Assembly: GCA_963691705.1 (NCBI GenBank)
Contig: OY829542.1
Span: forward strand, 33,032,579 to 33,096,578
DNA length: 64,000 bases
Origin: Viola odorata
Lineage: Eukaryota > Streptophyta > Magnoliopsida > Malpighiales > Violaceae
Direction of reading: 5' to 3'
Positions 10,578-22,386 of the stretch are shown here, piece after piece. Both the position numbers and the translations under genes were made by a program. How positions within the stretch are numbered: the first letter of the stretch is position 1; the number at the start of each line of letters is the position of its first letter. The notes beneath the pieces were generated by a model. It saw only the letters and a program-made list of their open reading frames with translations, ran no database searches and was not told the DNA's origin.

Positions 10578-13006
10578 ATGGCTAGGAAGAAAATCATCAA
10601 TCTTCCTGACTCTGATGAAAGCCTATCCAAGATTCCTAATTCTGGCACAACTCCACCCAAACCTCAAGGGCGAGGAGAAGAAGAAATTGAAGAGGTTGTT
10701 TCCACCATCACTTCTTTAGACACTCTTCAGAAAGAACTGGCTAGGTATGAAGCGAAAATTCTAGAAACCTGTACTCTCCATCTTGCCCCTAATGAGGTTA
10801 GGCTAAACAATACTCTGGAGAATAACTAGCGTATTATGTACACCAAAATGTTTTTCTTTGGTTTCCAATTCCCTGTTCATCCTTTCGTGGCCGACCAAGA
10901 ACGTAAATAGGTTAACCAGTTAATCCAACTAGATACGGTTTTCCATACCCGCTATCTGGCGATTAGGCTACCAATGCCAAAATGTTTACTGTGTGAGTTT
11001 CTTTCTTTTCATTTCCTACTTTGTGAATGCAAAATATTGTTTTAATTGTCTTATAATATTATTCCTTATGCTTCCAATCATTCTCAGCTATTGATCTCAA
11101 TTGGAGGCCGGAATTCATCTGTAAGCGTGACCGGAGTGCCCAAAGACTTCAACTTCAGTCTGCCGCACCTACTTCTAAGGGGATTACCATTGCGGAGGGA
11201 TCTCCCGACCTTCCTTTAACAAAGAAGCTGAAATTAACCAAGAATCACACGGGCAAAGGCAAAGGCTTTGCCGTCGTGGGCTTGTCCGCAAGAAAAGGCA
11301 AAAGGAGTCTACGAAATGCTTCTGGTGTTGTCGCACCTGCCGGATCAACATCTAGCGTGTCGGAGGTGCCTAAAACTTCTGACACGCCGGCTCCAACAAG
11401 CGTTCAAACTGACAAGTCCAAGGGTCCAGGAATTCAGGTAGGCCCGGAATCGAGCGTAGCAGCTGATGTAGCTAACGATGTTATAAATTCCAAGTCAGAA
11501 AATGACACATCAGTTTCAGGAACAGGCGTAACACCTAAGACTCTTGTGACAATAAACCCAGAATCTGAAGTTGTTGTTTTGGATGAAGGTTCCGGGGCAG
11601 CCCCAACATCTACTGATCAGGTTTTGGAACCTCCTCTCTAGAATTTTCCTCCTAGCTTTCTATCAGAGACTCGGGTATTTTTTTTTTTAAACTTCTTATT
11701 TGTTATTCTTTTGTTAATGCAAAGCACTTCTCGATGCATTCTTCAGGAGGTCACGTTAAATTTCGACGTGGCCGCTCCTCCTGAGAGTTTGGACGATATT
11801 GAGGATTTCCTCGCCTCTTACCAGCAAGAGACTACAACTGAAGGACCCTCAGCCACAACAACTGTCCTTCCTGAGGGGCAAGAACAGTTAGGTAATGGCG
11901 GGGAGCGGATTGTAATTACTACTGACGACATAGAGATGGCAGAATTAGTGACAGCTTCTGCTGGCCCCGCCGTTTCTTTGTCGATCTCTTCCTCATCCGC
12001 CCCTCACACCATACCACCGGATCCGTTATCTTCCTACCCAACTCCCTCTATTCCAGGTACAGAAACTAACTTTACTATTTTTTCTCTACCTCTTCAATCC
12101 TCTCCTGCCGTTCTTCCCGTGATCTATTTCGTTCCTTCCTCTTTTGAGATGACTATTATCGAGAGAGCTTCTCCTATTACTCGTAACCTAATGGCCAACT
12201 TGAGTTCTTTAGGATCCTCCAGTCTCATCGTCCCTCAACTAGATTTTAGTTCATCTACTCTAGTTACGGGAACCTTGACTTCTACAGAAGAAAGAGAGAC
12301 TTATTTGTTGGAACTAGTCGAGGATCAATATCATGTCATAGAGTCCTCTCTTTCTCTTGCTTTACGTCGCTCTCGTCACTTAGCGGCCCACAATTTGGAC
12401 TTGAAGGCCTCTCGAGATCAAGCGCTCCGGGAATGTGCTCATAAAGAAGAAGAACTTCAAGCCCTTCGAAAGACCCTTGAAGCCATTCAACAAAAAGAGC
12501 AAGGTTACTTACAGGCGCAAGAGACTTCAGAGAGGACCTTACGGGATGTTCTTGCGGAGCTAGAAAAGGCTCGAAAAGAAGAGGCCCAATACCAGGATAA
12601 GTGTAACAATCTTCTGGTAAACTTAGAGATTACCCAAAATGAAGAAGAACATATCCGGTCCAAGTATGACACTTTATCCAGGAAAGTCCACAAAATGACT
12701 GATCAAATGATGAAGGACAATGCGGAAAGGGATGAGTTGAGGGTGTCGATAGCGGAGGAACAACAAAAGAATGCGGCTCTGGGGAAAGAGGTACACGATA
12801 TACAGGAAAGGAATGTGGCTTTGGAGAGGGAAGTAAGTTTGGGGCCCAAAAAATACAAATTGTATTTATGGCAGGGAGTAAAAGTAATGATGGATGCCTT
12901 TGTGCAACTCTATGGGAACAAATTCGACTCCGCTGCTATTTCCAAAATTATAAAGCATGCCCTACCAAGCATAACAGATGAGAAGTTCTACGCCTCTCAA
13001 TCCTAG
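10578..13006 (+). pseudogene. Antisense 'putative gypsy-type transposon' gene 2, nearly intact
   Basis: An ATG at 10578 in a good context opens exon 1 (to about 10990). It encodes a Glu-rich N-terminus and a motif, YTKMFFFGF then PVHPF, that parallels gene 1. Two in-frame stops lie near 10827 and 10907. Exon 2 starts after CAG near 11087 and encodes a Lys- then Ser/Thr-rich segment. A likely intron at about 11619-11744 leads to the long frame ending at 13006. That frame has a Ser/Pro-rich linker, then about 190 residues of coiled coil (residues about 210-400 of the 431-residue frame), then a 50-residue globular C-terminus containing LYLWQG and a PSITDEKFYASQS end. It is transcribed opposite to the Tat genes. 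Its role is unknown; Tat relatives such as Grande carry comparable antisense genes. Confidence 0.5.
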
Positions 13007-13248
13007 CCTGTAGATCGCGGAGATAGCAAAGGGTCGGATACTCCTGGTTCTTCTAGTGCCCGATCCTTTTAAGTGTTGAGGGGTTTTTCTAAAAACTTGT
13101 AATTATTTTTCTTAAGAATTTGCTTAAACCATATCTTTTTATACAATTCGTTACTACTATCTTTCTTACCTTATTTTGATCTTACAATGGTAACTCTTTG
13201 GATATTTAAACAGGAATTGTTTGTTCCTGAGATATCTTCTGGAAAGAA

Positions 13249-13487
13249 GGTCGTTATCTCTGAATTCCATTCACACAAAGGAATATTCTGGAAGTAGATT
13301 CCGGCCTTTGTCAATAAAGGATTCTTGCGCTCATTTTATTTATAGAATTCAGGCCGTTATCTTTGAATTCTATTCACACAAAGGAATATTTCGGAAGTAG
13401 ATTCCGGCCTTTGTCAATAAAGGATTCTTATACTCATTTTATTTATAGAATTCAGGCTGTTATCTCTGAATTCTGCACAAAGGAAAA
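13249..13487. repeat. 103-bp tandem repeat, 2.3 copies
   Basis: Units start at 13249, 13352 and 13455 with GG(T/C)(C/T)GTTATCT. The first two are almost identical and the third stops after about 33 bp. Each contains CACACAAAGGAATATT and an AATTC-rich stretch. This is non-coding sequence downstream of antisense gene 2. Confidence 0.8.
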
Positions 13488-13614
13488 TGATTCGGACCAG
13501 AAGACCGGGGCTAATCCGGTCTTGCAGATGATGTGGTTCCTAATTCGGAAACCTTCCAATTGTTGGATCGTTGCTCAGCGACAAGGATTTGAATGCGGAA
13601 AACTAACTCGTCGG

Positions 13615-13730
13615 AAACTCCAACCCTCCTAAGTGCAATACTTAGGCAACCTGGACGAAATCCTTCAAGGATCTTCAGTAGGACTCGGACCCTCCTAGGT
13701 ACAATACCTAGACAACCCCGACGAGACTAA
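13615..13730. repeat. Two copies of a ~66-bp unit with a small hairpin
   Basis: The units share CCCTCCTA-GT-CAATAC-TAG-CAAC. Each holds a short dyad: CCTAAG with CTTAGG at 13628-13646, and CCTAGGT with its complement at 13694-13711. The arms covary between units (AAG/CTT against AGG/CCT), which keeps pairing. Confidence 0.5.
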
Positions 13731-13738
13731 AGAAGGGA

Positions 13739-14585
13739 TGATAGACTTCGTGCTTTACTTGCAACTATATGCGGCTTATCAAACCGGACGTAGGACAAGG
13801 ATCTTGGAGATCAGTTGAAGAAAAACTCTTCTGGTTTTGTTTATCAAATAACGTCTAACAAATAACAATAGCAGCGCCATGCTCTTTATAAGAAAAGAGA
13901 TGCGCAAAACCCTAATTAAGAAGTTTACTTGCGCTTAACTACTTAAAAGCGCTCTTAATTAACAACAATAAAATCCACCTGGATAAATAAAGTCAAACAA
14001 CTTAAACTTCAGTCAACGCGCGCTTCTGGACACGCGAAACGGGCAGGAGCCGTTTTTGAGCAATCGGCACGCGAGACAGATGAGTGAAACGGCAATGGCT
14101 GAGTGAAACGGTCAGGTGCCGATTAAGCGAAACGGACAAGAGCCGTTTTGAACAAATCGGACAAGAGCCGTTTTGAGCAATCGGCACGCGAGACAGATGA
14201 GTGAAACGGCAATGGCTGAGTGAAACAGTCAGGTGCCGATTAAGCGAAACGGACAAGAGCCGTTTTGGTGACAAACGGTCAAGTGCCGTTTCTGGCAGAA
14301 TCATCTTCGGGCGTTGTGAATCTAGCGTACACGAGCGAGACAAGGCGCGGCTGGGGCGCGCGCAGGATGGCTGACTCCAGTGAGGCTTCGGCCTTCAGCT
14401 CCGCATGGATCAGAGAGCTTAGCCTCGCTTGCAGGGTCCTTGCGCGAGAGCGTGTGATGGCTCCGGCGGGTGGTAAGGGCACGGATGCGGTAGGTGTCCT
14501 TGCGCGAGAGCGTGTGATGGCTCCTGCGGGCGGCAAGGGCACGGATGCGGTAGGTGCGGCTGGGCTCCTACTCAGGCTCGTATCA
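13739..14585 (-). repeat. Diverged CRM-like LTR with internal duplications
   Basis: It shares with the full CRM-like LTRs the AACGG-rich block (14027-14300) and the minus-strand reading frame for the pol C-terminus, recognisable by PLPPAGAITRSRAR and the ending DDSARNGT (frame 14623-14279). It differs by two tandem duplications: about 119 bp within 14047-14266, and 60 bp at about 14438-14557 that repeats 20 residues in frame. The outer limits are inferred from TGATA...TATCA, and I see no clear target duplication, so whether it is solo or part of a larger remnant is open. Confidence 0.55.
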
Positions 14586-14707
14586 GCAGATATGACAATG
14601 TATATCACAACTAAAATAAACAAACAAGAGAAGTGATAACTTAATTTTGAAGGTCACCGTGCCCAAAAGGGAAATCATAAATACCTTTGTGCAGTGCAGG
14701 CCCAAGA

Positions 14708-15165
14708 ATGCTTTCGTGACCCGTCTCACATTAGCACGACGTCACCCAGAATTACTTTCGTGATCCGCCTTATATTAGCGCAGTATCACCTAGAATTTCA
14801 ATTGCTTTCGTGATCCGCCTGACATTAGCGCGGCATCACCTAGAATTTCAATTGCTTTCGTGACCCGTCTCACATTAGCACGGCGTCACCCGGAATTACT
14901 TTCGTGATCCGCCTTACATTAGCGCGGCATTACCTAGAATTTCAATTGCTTTCGTGACCCGTCTCACATTAGCACGGCGTCACCCGGAATTACTTTTAAT
15001 TACTTTCGTGACCCGTCTCACATTAGCACGGCATCACCCAGAATTACTTTCGTGATCCGCCTTACATTAGTGTGGCATCACCTAGAATTTCAATTGCTTT
15101 CGTGACCCATCCCACATTAGCACGGTGTCACCCGGAATTACTTTCGTGATCCAACAAATCACAGA
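14708..15165. repeat. Tandem array of alternating 44- and 50-bp units with inner dyads
   Basis: About nine and a half units each begin CTTTCGTGA. Type A (about 44 bp) continues CCCGTCTCACATTAGCACGG and ends TCACCCGGAATTA. Type B (about 50 bp) continues TCCGCCTTACATTAGCGCGG and ends TCACCTAGAATTTCAATTG. Both hold the imperfect dyad GTGA...CCG / CGG...TCAC around the conserved CATTAGC. A and B mostly alternate. It lies between Tat integrase and the antisense genes. Confidence 0.85.
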
Positions 15166-15169
15166 ATGC

Positions 15170-15375
15170 GGAGCCACCCCACCCCATATACATGACCCGG
15201 TATAGTGCGGGCATTACGCTCTCGCTTTCGGATCTGTCTTCAACAATCGTTCTGGGGCGAGCCCTTTCCTTTCTTGATGAATACGGAATGCAGAGCTACC
15301 CCACCCGGTATAGCACGACCATTACGCTCTCGCTTTCGGATTTATTCTCAACTATCGGTCTAGGGTGTGCCTTAT
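15170..15375. repeat. Direct repeat, two copies about 108 bp apart
   Basis: ACCCGGTATAG...GCATTACGCTCTCGCTTTCGGAT-like segments start at 15195 and 15303. They follow the 14.7-15.2 kb array and share the CCGG/CGG vocabulary. No gene is visible from here to the integrase end at about 15740. Confidence 0.6.
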
Positions 15376-15739
15376 CATCATGATACCGTCTGATCAGGAT
15401 CGGTTATCACATGGATAAGTATTTTTACTCTCGGACGTTGCTCTTCACGTCCCCAAAGTGTGCCTTTTTGTTACGATCCATCTAGATTAGCCCGGTATCG
15501 CACAATTAGGATTTTCACTTCCGATCGTTTTGTTTTCACTCCTAGTATAATTCTTGTTTCCCACTATAAAATAATAAACATTAACAAAACAAAAAAAAGA
15601 AAAAACTGATATTTTTTTAACGTGGTTCAGCCTTAAAGCTTACGTCCACGGTATTAGTTATTATCATATGGGAGTTACAAAATAAATATCAGCTCTATAA
15701 TGATACAATTTTAAGTGAGCTATATTCCAAGAGCGAGGA

Positions 15740-16640
15740 AGCAGGATACCATCCATTTTTTTCCAAATGTTAGGCTCCTTTGCCGATGACTCGAGCGACC
15801 CGGTATGGGCCCTCCCAAGTGGGGCTGAGCTACCACATGTGCTACCCCGTGGATCTCCTATCTTGCAATACTAGATCTCCTTGTTTCAGCAGGCGCTCAC
15901 TAACACGTCAATTATGATACTTTGCCATCTCTCTTTTGTAATACAGCGCCTTCAAAACAGCCTATTCTTGCAATTCTGGCAACATGTCAAGGTTAGCACG
16001 TAATCTTTCCTCATTCCTTTCTTCATTGAAATATTCCACTCGTAGGCTCAAGGATCCAATCTCCACTAGTGTTACAGCTTCCGTTCCATACGTCATTGCA
16101 AAAGGAGTCTCTCCAGTACCAACTTTTGGAGTCATCTTGTAGGCCCACATGACATACGACAGCTCATCTACCCATCGCTTTCGAGCACCGTCTAATTCTT
16201 CTTGATCTTGCCAAGTATGACTCGGTTGGTGACCTCCATCTGTCTATTGGTTTGCGGATGTACCACAGAAGAAAACCTTTGCTCGATCCAGAATTCTAAA
16301 CAATATTCCCGGAAATAACGGCTAGTAAACTAAGTCCCGTTATCACTGATCAAGATCCGTGGTACACCAAACCGGAATAATACCTAGTTTTGAAAAAATT
16401 GCCAAGTTTTCTCTGTTGTGATTTGTGAAACAGCTTTGGCTTCTGCCCACTTTGTAAAGTAATCCACCGCAACAATAACAAATTTGAGATGAGACCTGGC
16501 CTTTGGAAATGGTCCCAAAATGTCGATTCCCTATTTGGCGAAGGAACATGGGCTGACAATCTCAGTAGCAGGCCTCCTCGGCATCCTAGCATACTCTTGG
16601 CATTTACGACAGGTTCGAACAAAGCGATCGCAATCTCTGC
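15740..16640 (-). pseudogene. Tat integrase, degraded
   Basis: On the minus strand the zinc-binding region continues from the upstream ORF, with a C-x2-C in the RTCRKC context near 16610. The DDE core follows, with VDYFTKWAEAK-like and YGTEAV words. At 15745-15900 comes the C-terminal GDLVLQ ... SPTWEGPYRV segment typical of Tat integrases. The frame changes several times (16622, 16549 and 16150 starts) and contains stops, so no functional enzyme is encoded. Confidence 0.75.
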
Positions 16641-16650
16641 GGATCATTGG

Positions 16651-17436
16651 CTAATAAAACCCGGATCGCAAAACTTGCGCCACCATGGTAGTTCCAGAAG
16701 TATGTAGTCCGCATATTCCCTCATGAATCTCTCGCAGCATGTAGAGACCTTCTTGCTCAGTAATACACTTTGTTACCGGGTGAGAAAAACATCTTCGCAA
16801 TAATTCTCCATCATAACAAGTGCATTTGGCCGCTCGCTTTAATACCTTATTCTTTTTTGCGGTATCTTCTGGAAGCACAACATGCTTAGGGAATTTGATT
16901 ATTGTGGCCTGCCAATCATCTTCTCCTTCCTCTATACACAAAGATAATTGTTCCTCTATAAAAAATGGAATAGAAGTTTCCTCCAAGGTTACATTGGCTG
17001 GAATGTGGGCGGCCGGATCTGCGACAATTTTGGCTAACTCATCTGCCTCCACATTATCATCTCTTGAAACATGCTTTATATGAATTCGAATTCCCTTTTC
17101 CTTGCTCTTTTTCAACTGTTGGCGTACTTTAACTAGATACTGAGACATTATTGGATCCCTAGCTTGAGATTTGCTAAGGACTTGATCAACAACCAACTTT
17201 GAATCCCCATAGATTATCAAATGAATATCTTCCCTTATTCCTAATTCAAGACTGGTTCTGCTGGATAGATCTTTCCCAATGCGTAATCCGGCCAACAAGG
17301 CCTCGTACTCTGTGGCATTGTTAGTCAGCGGTTTCAGGATTCTCAAAGCGTACCGTATTTTTATCCCTTCTGGCCCGGATATAATAATTCCGGCTCCAAC
17401 AGGACCTGGTCCGGTAGCTCCATCTACATGAATCAC
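16651..17436 (-). pseudogene. Tat additional (archaeal-like) RNase H and integrase N-terminus
   Basis: A 261-residue open stretch starts IHVDGATGPGPVGAG. It keeps the acidic residues of the RNase H fold: D in HVDGA (residue 4), E in NATEYEALLAG (about 43), D in IYGDSKLVVDQ (about 76) and D in DNVEADELAK (about 131). This second RNase H is diagnostic of the Tat branch. The last ~60 residues enter the integrase zinc finger with an H-x3-H arrangement (EIHEGICGLHTSG). It lies in frame with, but separated by stops from, the RT part upstream, so it is a remnant. Confidence 0.8.
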
Positions 17437-17644
17437 CCACTGATCCCCACAGGTATCCGAATATGAAAGCCCTTACTCCTCACCTCCTGATTCTTCTTCA
17501 GGCAACTCTGACAAAGGCTCATTCGTAAATGTACACTCTACGATGAAGTCCGCCAAAGCTTGTGCTTTGATAGAGGGCCTGGTTTTGTACTGCAAACCAT
17601 GTTGTTTTAACTCGACAGCCCAGATTAGCATCCGTCCCGAAGAT

Positions 17645-18645
17645 TCCAGTTTATGAAAAATTCTTCTCAGACTGATCTGTAAGTATTGTCACCAAATAGG
17701 CTTGAAAGTATTGGGGCATCTTTCGAGTTGCTTGCACTACTGCAAATGCAACCTTTTCAAGCTTAGAGTATCGCAACTCCGCGTCCTTCAAAACATGGCT
17801 GATAAAGTACACTGGTCGGTAGACCCTGTCCTCTTCGCGTACCAGGACAGCACTAACGACCTCATTCGCAACTCCTAAGTAAAGATACAAGGAGTCACCT
17901 ACTTCTGGCCTAGCCAGGATCAAATCAGAACCCAGATACTCCTTTAACTCTGAAAATGCTTCCTCACATTTTTCTGTCCACTCGAAGGATACTTTTTTGC
18001 GGACAACTTTTAAAAAGGGTAGACATTTTTTGCCCTATTTTGAGATGAAACGGCGTAGTGCAATGACCCGGCCAGTACGTTTTTGTACTTCTCTGACATT
18101 TCGTGGTGTGATCATATTGTGAATTGGTTATACCTTTGGAGGATTGGGCTGAATTCCCTTTTGATTGACAATATAACCCAAGAACTTGCCTGTTTGGAAG
18201 GCAAACATGCACTTTTGAGGGTTTAGCTTCATGCTGAATCTTCTCATAACTGCAAAGACTTATTCTAAGTCAACAAGGTGATCCTCAAAACTCTTGGATT
18301 TGATTATCAAATCATCTACATACGCCTCTACATTTCGTCCAATTTGAGCTTCAAACATTCTGTTGGCCATCTATTGGAAAGTGGCCCCAGTATTCTTCAA
18401 TCCGAAAGCCATAGCTTTGTAACAATAAATGGCCTTTGGGGTGATGAAGGCGGTTTTTTCCTCATCTTCCCTAGCCATAGGAATTTGGTGATATCCGGAA
18501 TTGGCATCCAAGGAACTCAAATAAGCGTATCCCGCTGTTTGGTCCACAAGTTGGTCAATCCGAGGTAAAGGATAACAATCTTTAGGACAAGCATCATTCA
18601 AGTCCGTGTAATCGATACACATTCGCCATTCTCCATTGGGCTTAG
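17645..18645 (-). pseudogene. Tat reverse transcriptase and RNase H, degraded
   Basis: Starting at the CRM-like insertion site (18645), the minus strand encodes KPNGEWRMCIDYTDLNDACP and DANSGYHQIPM, then after a stop the YVDDLIIKS catalytic box. This is a Tat-type RT. A region of stops follows, then the classical RNase H part (17923-17651) with LYLYLGVANEVVSAVL and the SHVLKDAELRYSKLEK motif. The N-terminal half of the RT lies 7.6 kb away at about 26240-26568 because the CRM-like element splits the gene. Confidence 0.8.
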
Positions 18646-19555
18646 TGATACGATCCTGGCTCCTTAGGATGCGTAGCACCAAATTTGATCTTTGTTCAAA
18701 GACGGATTTCCTGCGGAAATAGATAACTCGACAAGTACGAGCTTAGACCACTTAGCTAACCTGTGCTAAGAGCCCTAATCGATTTCAAGTCAAGGGTCTT
18801 GAATCGGGTTCTTAGGACTAGACTCAACAATGTGAGAATCACACTAAGATAAACGACACAATAATACAATTCCAAGATTTACTTGTATACGACTCAAGTA
18901 TTGCGGACTCAAGAAGAACAAGGTTCAACCGACTTGAACAAGGGGCGGAGATTGAAGAGAATATCTCAATTTATCAAATAACAGCCAACCTAATAAGGAG
19001 GCAAAGTAGTTCCTTATATAGGTTACAATCAAATCCTAAAAGCAAACCTAATAGGAATAGAAGTAGGACTTCTAAAATAGGAAGATAGCTTAACTAATTA
19101 AACTGTTTAATTAACTAATTTAAGCTTAAAGTAATTTAAAGTCAACAACTTAAATCTTCAGTCAACGCGCCAGCTTCTGGACACGCGAAACGGGCAGGAG
19201 CCGTTTTGAACAATCGGCACGCGCGACAGATGAGTGAATCGGCAACGGCTGAGTGAAACGGGCAGATGCCGATTTCGTGAGAACGGTCAGAGCCGTTTTG
19301 AACGAATCGGACAAGAGCCGTTTTGTGACAAACGGTCAAGTGTTGTTTCTAGCAGAATCATCATCGGCTATTGTGAATGTAAGGAGATTCACAACTCTAG
19401 GGGTTTTCTCTCGAAGTGCAGCTTCCTCACTTGACATCTCACATTCCAGCTCCTTGTGAATGAGAGATGACAATCGGTCTTGAAGCTTTCTTGCTCTGGC
19501 TCGAGTCATTGGACCAGCTGGTGGTAACGGTAGTTGGATGCGTGGATTCGCATCA
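18646..19555 (-). repeat. 3' LTR of the CRM-like element
   Basis: It is 910 bp, starts on the minus strand TGATGCGAATCC (19555) and ends GGATCGTATCA (18646). It encodes the last part of pol up to the stop at 19336. A block at 19187-19337 holds about eight AACGG/CCGTT words. Confidence 0.9.
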
Positions 19556-22386
19556 TTCCCTCCCCCTTCGGAAGGATTCGCCCTCGAATCCGAATCGGTT
19601 ACAGCGGAAAGTCCATACTCGTCATCTGTATCAAACAGCTCTAAGTCAGAAACATTGAAAGTAGAGCTAACGGCACCATACTCACTCGGCAATGCCAGTT
19701 GGTAGGCATTGTTGTTGATCTTCTCAACAATCTGGAACGGTCCGTCTCCTCTAGGAGATAGCTTGCCACGGCGTTGGTCAGGAAAACGCTCCTTGCGCAT
19801 ATGCAACCAGACCCAATCGCCCACCTGGAACGTCACTAGCCGTCGGCCCTCGTTCCGTTTCTGCACAAGCTTGTCATTCATGCGCTCAATGTTCTGTTTT
19901 GCCTTAGCATGCAATTGCTTGACAAAATCAGCCTTTTGTGCACCATCTAAACTGACAACATCACTCAAAGGTAAGGGAGTTAAATCCAAAACAGTTCGAG
20001 GATTAAATCCATACACAAGTTCAAACGGCGAGTAATGAGTAGTAGAATGAACAACACGGTTGTAAGCAAATTCAATAAACGGTAAATGATCAACCCAAGT
20101 AGAAACATGCTTACTAACTAAGGTGCGTAAAAGGGAGCCAAGAGTCCGATTTACCACCTCAGTTTGACCATCGGTTTGTAGGTGATAAGATGTAGAATAC
20201 AATAATTTAGTACCAAGTTTCTTCCACAAAACACGCCAAAAATGACTAAGAAACTTAGTATCTCTATCACTCACAATAGTTAAGGGTATACCATGCAAAC
20301 GGACTACTTCACGAAAGAACAAATCAGCGACCTGAGTAGCATCACAAGTAGTAGCACATGGAATAAAGTGGGACATCTTCAAAAATCTGTCCACCACAAC
20401 AAAGACACTATCCTTTCTGTTCTTAGACCTAGGCAATCCAACGACAAAATCCATAGACAAATCGGTCCAAGGGTGAGAAGGGACAGGTAACGGCATGTAT
20501 TCTCCATGACCAGCCGATTTCGACTTGGCTCGACGACATATTAAACATCTAGCAATAATGCGGACAACGTCACGCTTCATGTGAGGCCAATAAAAGTGAT
20601 CATGCAATACATCCAAGGTTTTAGTCACGCCAAAGTGACCCATTAAGCCACCACTATGGGCTTCATGCACAAGTAATTCACGAAGAGAGCAATGAGGAAT
20701 ACACAAATGTTTGCCTTTAAACAAATAACCCTCATGCTTGTAGAATTTAGAACCAGAAATAGAAACGCCATGCAAGTAAATAGCACCAAAATCAGAATCG
20801 GTTGCATAGAGCTCTATAATGTGCGAAAATCCAAGCAATTTGGCATTTAGAGAAGTAATCAGCACATACCGTCGCGATAGTGCATCGGCAACAATATTCT
20901 CTTTACCTTGCTTGTACTGAATGTGGTAAGGGAACGCCTCTATAAACTCCATCCAAACGGCATGGCGCCGATTGAGCTTCCCTGGACCCTTTAGGTACTT
21001 CAAGCTCAAATGGTCTGTGTGGATGATAAACTCCCTTGGCATCAGATAGTGTTGCCATGTTTCTAACGCTCGGACAAGGGCATAGAATTCCTTGTCGTAG
21101 GTCGGATATCGAAGCTGAGCATCCTTGATCTTCTCACTGAAAAAGGCAATCGGTCGTTTCTCCTGCAGCAGAACGGCACCGATTCCTAATCCGCTGGCGT
21201 CGCACTCTATCTCAAACGCCTTGCTGAAGTTGGGCAATGCTAGCACGGGAGCGGCACAGAGCCGTTCCTTGAGGGTAGCAAACGCCTCCTCCTGTTGTTG
21301 CTCCCACCTGAAAACAACATTCTTTTTTGTTAAATCATTCAATGGAACGACAATGGTGCTAAAATCCTTTACAAAATGCCGATAGAAGCTTGCTAATCCA
21401 TGGAACGATCTCACATCGGTAACGGCCTTCGGCGTCGGCCATTCCCGTATTGCGCGGATCTTCTCTTCATCCACTTTAACGCCATCTGCACTTACAATGA
21501 AACCAAGAAAACCAACTTGTTCCAATGCAAAAGAACACTTACTAGGTTTAGCATATAATTTCTGCTCACGAAGTGTTACAAAAACTTCCTTAAGATGTAA
21601 AACATGCTCATCCAATGATTTGCTATAGATTAAAATGTCATCAAAATAAACTACAACAAATTTACCAATTAAGTGCCGAAGTACATGGTTCATTAATCTC
21701 ATAAAGGTGCTAGGAGCATTAGTCAAGCCAAACGGCATAACCATCCATTCATATAAACCATACTTAGTCTTAAAAGCAGTTTTCCATTCATCCCCTTCTT
21801 TCATACGAATCTGGTGGTATCCACTCATTAAATCAATTTTAGAAAATAATTTACTACCACTTAATTCATCTAACATATCATCCAATCGAGGAATAGGATG
21901 GCGATACTTTACAGTGATTTTGTTGACTGCTCGACAATCAACACACATGCGCCAAGATCCATCCTTCTTTGGGACTAGAATGAGTGGAACGGCACATGGA
22001 GACAGACTCTCCCGAACGTACCCACGCGCAAGCAAATCGTCCACTTGCCGTTGCTGTTCCTTTGTCTCCTCTGGATTGGATCGGTAAGCCGGCCGATGGG
22101 GAATTGCCGATCCAGGAACAAAGTCGATCTGATGTTCGATGCCTCGAATCGGAGGTAAGCCAGGTGGCATCTCTTCGGGTAGAACATCTCCAAATTCCTG
22201 CAAGAGAGACGATATACCAATCGGAACGGTGTTGTGCCGTTCCGTTTCAGTGGAGGTTAAAGAAGAAGAGCGAAAACGGATTAGAAGTAGAGGACGGTTT
22301 GCGTCAAAACAGTTGTTATGAGAAAGCATGGCTCTCCTCACTTCGCTCCCCTTGGCATATACACTCAATTTCTTTTTATTTACCTC
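19336..22386 (-). pseudogene. CRM-like pol: RT, RNase H, integrase with LTR-encoded tail
   Basis: About 1010 residues are open after the stop at 22387. RT shows KDGSWRMCVDCRAVNKIT and the YFDDILIYSK catalytic box (about residue 245). RNase H follows with IECDASGLGIGAVL and HTDHLSLKYL. Integrase has the HHCC finger (H near 575, then CLICRRAK) and core words DFVVGLP, VSDRDTKF and TSYHLQTDGQTEVVN. The C-terminal GDWVWLHMRKERFP and FNVSDLELF segment is followed by a tail rather than a classical chromodomain. Codons for EGGG are the polypurine tract, and everything beyond 19555 is in the LTR. The frame is otherwise uninterrupted and joins gag in frame through a TGA. Confidence 0.85.
19556..19571 (-). 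other. Polypurine tract inside pol
   Basis: On the minus strand AAGGGGGAGGGAA directly precedes the LTR TG. It is at the same time the pol codons for E-G-G-G-N. Second-strand priming and coding therefore share these bases. Confidence 0.75.

Noticed and set aside
14708..15165. CRISPR-like look of regularly spaced repeats
   Set aside because: Units are contiguous and of two alternating types without unique spacers; the DNA is plant nuclear.
19234..20490. Plus-strand ORFs within the CRM-like pol region
   Set aside because: Antisense shadows of the well-supported minus-strand pol frame.
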